From NCBI GenBank assembly GCA_023634235.1, contig JAMKCF010000013.1:12649705-12713704 (forward strand): a stretch of DNA of 64,000 nucleotides. The letters are read 5' to 3'. Shown in pieces: positions 61,201-64,000 of the stretch; position 1 is the stretch's first letter; each line of letters begins with the position of its first letter. This DNA comes from Pisaster brevispinus (lineage: Eukaryota; Echinodermata; Asteroidea; Forcipulatida; Asteriidae). Both the position numbers and the translations under genes were made by a program. The notes beneath the pieces were generated by a model. That model was not told the origin of the DNA. It worked only from the letters and a program-made list of their open reading frames with translations, and made no database searches.

Positions 61201-64000
61201 CATTTGATTCATTTCACTTTTGTAATAATGAAATAAACATTTTTTTTTAGTTTCCAAAAGCTTGGAGATGCCCTTAGTGTTCAAAAGAGACGTTACATTA
61301 CATTGTTGCATTTATATTTTGGAGTTTCTGAAATAAATGAGTTGTTAGTTCATAGCTATAAGAGCAACCAAACTGTTCATTACAGTAAAAATGACATTTT
61401 GAAATGTGAACATGACTGCACCACTTTGACATTGTCCTGAATTCAGCTGCTTCATAGAGGTGATGTTAGATGCAAGTTTGTACCATCCTCACATGGCTGA
61501 ACATTACCAAATGGGAATGAGCTGTCACAAAGCTTGGTATTCTATTGGCTACCAAATGTTACACTCTGTCTGCAGAGGGCACTTCTGACCTTGTTTTCCA
61601 AAAGTTTTAAGGAGCCAACAATTTGGCAAGTTGAAAAGAAAAATGGAAAGAGGAAGACCTGTGGTTATTGTGACGGTATTCAATGATATTGTTATTGTTC
61701 ACCCCAAAAATGTATGTACATATAAGAATTTGTACACATTTAAAACAGATTGAGAATCATTTTCTTTACAGGGTAGCTACCTGGTGAATAAATTACGTCC
61801 AGTGGATCAGCTACGTCAGCTCATGCTCAACAACATGGGACCAGATAACCCTGTGGTTGAAAGCTTCTTCAAACTACACAAGGTAAAGATACACTAACGT
61901 TCTCTGGTTTAGATTGTTGGCATCTTATTGGTTGAACTGAAAGTTGGAGCCAGAAGTTGACCCACCATTCTCAATTGGGAGAAGGGAATTTAAGGTCTGT
62001 TTCCACTACAAGGGGAATAATGGTGATGACAGCTAATAACAGTGAACATACAATATTCTGATGGTTTTTAACTATCGTATACATATTGTAGAACATTTTC
62101 TTGTGGTCAGTTTTTGCGTGCAAGTAGATCAGCCATTTATATTTGTGTATTTATAAATTTGGTAAATACAATTTCAAGGAAAGATTCTGTCATACTTGTA
62201 CGACCATTTTTATTCGATTGTAAAATAACCATTTTGTTGTTGAATTTACAGGAGGATCAAGCTTGTGCAACCTGTCTCATTTTAGCGTGTTCAAGAGCAT
62301 CAAGTGATGTTCAAGTTACTGGTTGGGCAACGCAAGCATTCTTTAAATATGGTGGAACAGCTACAATGAAATTGTATGGAACTCACATCACAAATACACC
62401 AACTAACCTCTTCGGTAAGAAACATACTCCAGTTGGCTTGTATCCTTGATTGGGCCTAAGTATCCTTTATTGGGCAATGTATGTATTAATTTGGGGGGGG
62501 GGCAAAATAACCTTTACTAGTATTCTGGATCATTATATGAGTAATATTGCCAGACTGAGCAGGAAATTCCTGCAGGGAATGTTCTTAAAAATGTTTGGCC
62601 ATAATCATTTAGAAGTAAATTTGCAAAGTCCAATTACGAAGTTGATTTTTATTCATTGTATTGACAGGGAGTACATCACCTGTTACTGGGCAGAGATCTG
62701 ATGGTCAATATGCTGCAATTCCTTCTGTATCAGGTATGCATCTGATTAACATTCAAATAAGTCCATCAGTCACTCATAGTCATATAGCTCAATGACAGAA
62801 GGCATTGAAACGGTGCCTTGTCATTAAAGGTGTTATACAGGATTAGTAGAGCTGATAAAATACTCACAGACAGTGTTCATGTTTTTTTTCTGTGATCAAA
62901 CATATACATGAAATAACAAACCTGTGAAAATTTGGGATTAATCCGTTGTGTGGGTCAGGAGAAAATTGTGAAAACCCATGCACAGTTTTCAGCATGTAAA
63001 CACATTGTCCTTATTTTTGTTGTAACAACCAAAACCAGCATTTTAAAAGTTTTTCAGATACAGTTTTCTCAAATGACTTCATTTCAGAGGGAAGTTTTTT
63101 ACGCAAAAATGGTTCTAGTATGAACTTCATAATCAGTAAGTTTTCATACTAAGATTAAACGACGATGTTTTTTATCCTTACAATCCTGTAGAATACCTTT
63201 AAATGAGATTGATGTAATACCTGAAGATTATTATTAATATAGGTTGTGTTGCAAGAGATATTTAATACAAGAGATATTTTGGTGATTTGAACTTCGCAAT
63301 TCATCTTTTACTTGTGTTGTGTAAATGTGTATCAAAGAAACAGTATTCAGGTGCCACTATGTCTCATTTATTATTTGAAATATGATTCTTTTAGGTTTGC
63401 AGCCCACTATAGCCTCTACTCCACTACCAAACACTGGTGGAGTTCAGGCTAGGATTCAACAAGGACAAACACAGAGCTCTAATGACGTGGAGTTCTCAGG
63501 AAAGTTCAAGGGTCTTTGTCTGTATTTTGGCAGAATAACGAGGTGAGGGAAAGTTAATTTGAAATTGCCCGTGTTAATATTTGTGGTAATAGAACAGCCT
63601 CCAGCTTATCTGTGCAAACTAATTGCTTAACAGAAATAAATAACCAACCAAAATGACATGCTGTTTTTTATTGATGTGACTGTTGCCCTGTAATATTATA
63701 TTAATGGATTCTGATATTCTGACAATAGATAGGACTGTTTTGTGATATCTGGAGCTCTAACCAATGTACTACGTTTTTAGTCTTAAACAATAGTAGTCAT
63801 CTTTGCTACAACAAAGAATGTGAAGTGTTAGTTAAACTTGTAACAGTAAGTTGAATTGATTTCACAAACTGTTTGTAACGTATAATTCAGTACTTTGTTC
63901 TGACATTAGAGTAACCCCAGTACATTGACTCAATACTTTCATGTTTGAAACACACAGGCCACTTTGGGAATCACTTGTTGCAGTTCAGGCTCCATCCAGT
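46291..64000 (+). CDS. NUP155: nuclear pore complex protein Nup155 (3'-truncated by the window edge)
   Basis: Scaffold nucleoporin of the inner ring. Exons: 46291-46438, 47308-47445, 51056-51152, 51394-51557, 56191-56354, 57069-57168, 59174-59339, 59494-59591, 59949-60122, 60447-60547, 60960-61124, 61772-61882, 62252-62414, 62668-62733, 63395-63542, 63958 to beyond 64000; all in phase, about 682 residues, roughly half the usual 1,390. This half is the N-terminal beta-propeller and the start of the helical region. Recognisable family blocks include [119 protein letters not shown] and GLCLYFGRI. The start is the ATGATG at 46291, just after a possible acceptor GATAG at 46270, so a non-coding exon may lie upstream. 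Confidence 0.96.
46389..46890 (+). repeat. 50-bp tandem repeat of a NUP155 exon end plus 5' splice site, ten copies
   Basis: The unit is the last ~30 bp of the first coding exon (AGCTCAGCTTCTCAATGTCA, CATCAG) plus GTGAGTAACC and a short spacer. Copies end at GT positions 46440, 46490, 46540 and so on to 46890. Each unit retains a donor, TCA(T)(C/T)AG|GTGA(G/A)T or the variant ATTAG|GTGAGT. Copies 2-10 lie in the intron; reading past the first donor gives an immediate TAA. Confidence 0.95.
48030..48415 (-). mobile_element. SINE family 1 units, antisense
   Basis: On the minus strand a partial unit (TAATGCTCTAGTAAAGTTTT, CTTTGTTAAACCCCAAATTA) is followed by GGTTGTATGGCTTCTGACTG and CCCCCAAACAAAGATATTGA. 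Then comes a tRNA-like segment (AGATAGCTCATTTGGTATAG, GCCGGCATGTTATTCTGGA) and a second ATCCCCAAATTAT tail. It is the same family as the copies at 6700 and 16621. Confidence 0.6.
48418..50034 (+). mobile_element. Helentron/Helitron-like non-autonomous element A
   Basis: The 5' end is AGGTGTTCGG, part of a hairpin 48418-48429/48435-48447. Its inverse CCGAACACCT lies near the 3' end (49992-50001). Then come an imperfect hairpin (50003-50024), six bases and CTAG (50031-50034), with T residues on the outer flanks. Subterminal inverted repeats, a 3' palindrome and a CTAG end between T residues fit the Helentron/HINE pattern. Inside are an ACTTCCGGTT/AACCGGAAGT hairpin (48769-48790), ATGACGTCATCA and GAGCGCCATCTGGTGGC. 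No Rep or helicase is encoded. Confidence 0.6.
50037..50931 (+). mobile_element. Helentron/Helitron-like non-autonomous element B
   Basis: It begins two bases after element A. The 5' AGCTGTTTCGC (50037-50047) forms a hairpin with GAAACAGCT at 50061-50069 and is repeated inverted as GCGAAACAGCT at 50890-50900. A perfect 18-bp palindrome (GCATTTGTGCACAAATGC, 50903-50920), seven bases and CTAG (50928-50931) complete the 3' end. It shares with A the internal ACTTCCTGT/ACAGGAAGT hairpin (50428-50449), the GACCTCA.. TGACC lead and the GCGCC.TCT.G.GGC block, but the terminal repeats differ in sequence. Confidence 0.6.
51705..54550. repeat. 35-bp minisatellite, left array
   Basis: The unit AAACTGAAGTGTGATAAAAC then AAACCACCTTGGCTA is repeated about 80 times in NUP155 intron 4. 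Variants alternate at GAAGTG/GAAATG/GAAGGG and CCACC/CCTCC, and some units lack five to six bases (AAACCTTGGCT or AAACCTTGACT). The array resumes after an inserted element. Confidence 0.95.
54546..55258. mobile_element. DNA transposon relic inserted in the minisatellite
   Basis: The left end CACCGCGTTTACACTAG (54551) with TCCAGAAAGGTGGAT matches the inverted right end (ATCCACCTTTCTGGATCTAG then TGTAAACGGGG, to 55253). TCCTA flanks both sides (54546-54550 and 55254-55258), a possible 5-bp target duplication. GATCCGG/CCGGATC words repeat inside near both ends. The open frames inside show no transposase motifs, so it is probably non-autonomous. Confidence 0.7.
55259..56035. repeat. 35-bp minisatellite, right array
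   Basis: This continues the same 35-bp array for about 22 units, ending GGTAAAACTGAAGTGTGATG. It shares the left array's variants but has more AAACCAACCACC and ACTAAAGTG units. Confidence 0.95.
57474..58216. repeat. AGCT-rich 10-bp minisatellite with higher-order units
   Basis: Tandem CCACAGCTAG/CCACAGCTAA decamers mixed with CTACACTAGC and TAATTCTAAC variants form longer repeated blocks, such as the AGCTAGCCACAGCTAATTCT period near 58000-58200. It lies in the NUP155 intron between 57168 and 59174. Confidence 0.9.
58656..58891. mobile_element. inverted-repeat MITE candidate with a long central hairpin
   Basis: The ends GAAGCTCGCAAAGGGACAAG and, inverted, AAGGAGCTGTAAAGGGACAA. The centre is a foldback of about 45 bp per arm built of AAATAATATTT words (about 58747-58793 against 58799-58845). 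It lies in a NUP155 intron. Confidence 0.6.
60318..60461 (+). repeat. 72-bp tandem duplication across a NUP155 splice acceptor
   Basis: Two near-identical 72-bp copies (60318-60389 and 60390-60461) each contain TTTACTCAG and the first bases of the exon (GTACAATGCTGTTAT). Using the upstream acceptor would read TGT TGA, a stop; only the downstream one continues the NUP155 frame. Confidence 0.9.

Overview
The window is animal nuclear DNA. Genes are split by GT-AG introns, the DNA is AT-rich, and introns and spacers are crowded with SINEs, MITE-like elements and minisatellites. The proteins recognised (REXO1, NUP155, the extracellular kinase PKDCC/VLK and a Tctex1-type dynein light chain), together with the repeat landscape, suggest a non-vertebrate deuterostome such as an echinoderm, hemichordate or lancelet. 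The species cannot be fixed from this sequence. All exon joins below were deduced by hand from splice signals, phase agreement and remembered family similarity.

Layout. 1-1331: tail of an upstream REXO1 intron with a degenerate three-copy repeat. 1332-24761 (+): REXO1 from its large second or third exon to the stop codon, with introns holding a 28-bp minisatellite, SINEs, a retroposon relic, a 1.36-kb foldback element and a TTAA-flanked element. 24762-26150: probable REXO1 3' UTR. 27300-29064 (+): candidate small gene encoding 57 residues. 31625-34038 (-): PKDCC in four exons. 35826-36712 (+): candidate two-exon gene whose first exon runs into a hAT-type MITE. 38752-39567 (+): intronless Tctex1-domain gene. 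39600-46290: spacer with two related foldback elements and a 16-bp minisatellite. 46291 to the window end (+): the 5' half of NUP155, sixteen coding exons up to the edge. Its introns hold two head-to-tail Helentron-like elements and a 35-bp minisatellite of over 100 copies split by a DNA transposon.

The genes do not form a pathway. REXO1 is a nuclear 3'-5' exonuclease, NUP155 a nuclear-pore scaffold protein, PKDCC a secretory-pathway tyrosine kinase, and the Tctex1 protein a probable dynein or ciliary light chain. The most unusual structures concern repeats at gene boundaries. The first NUP155 coding exon ends in a 50-bp unit, containing its 5' splice site, that is repeated ten times. A later NUP155 acceptor is duplicated with a 72-bp unit. 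A PKDCC exon has a partial in-frame copy in the preceding intron. The adjacent Helentron-like elements have termini that differ between elements but match within each element.
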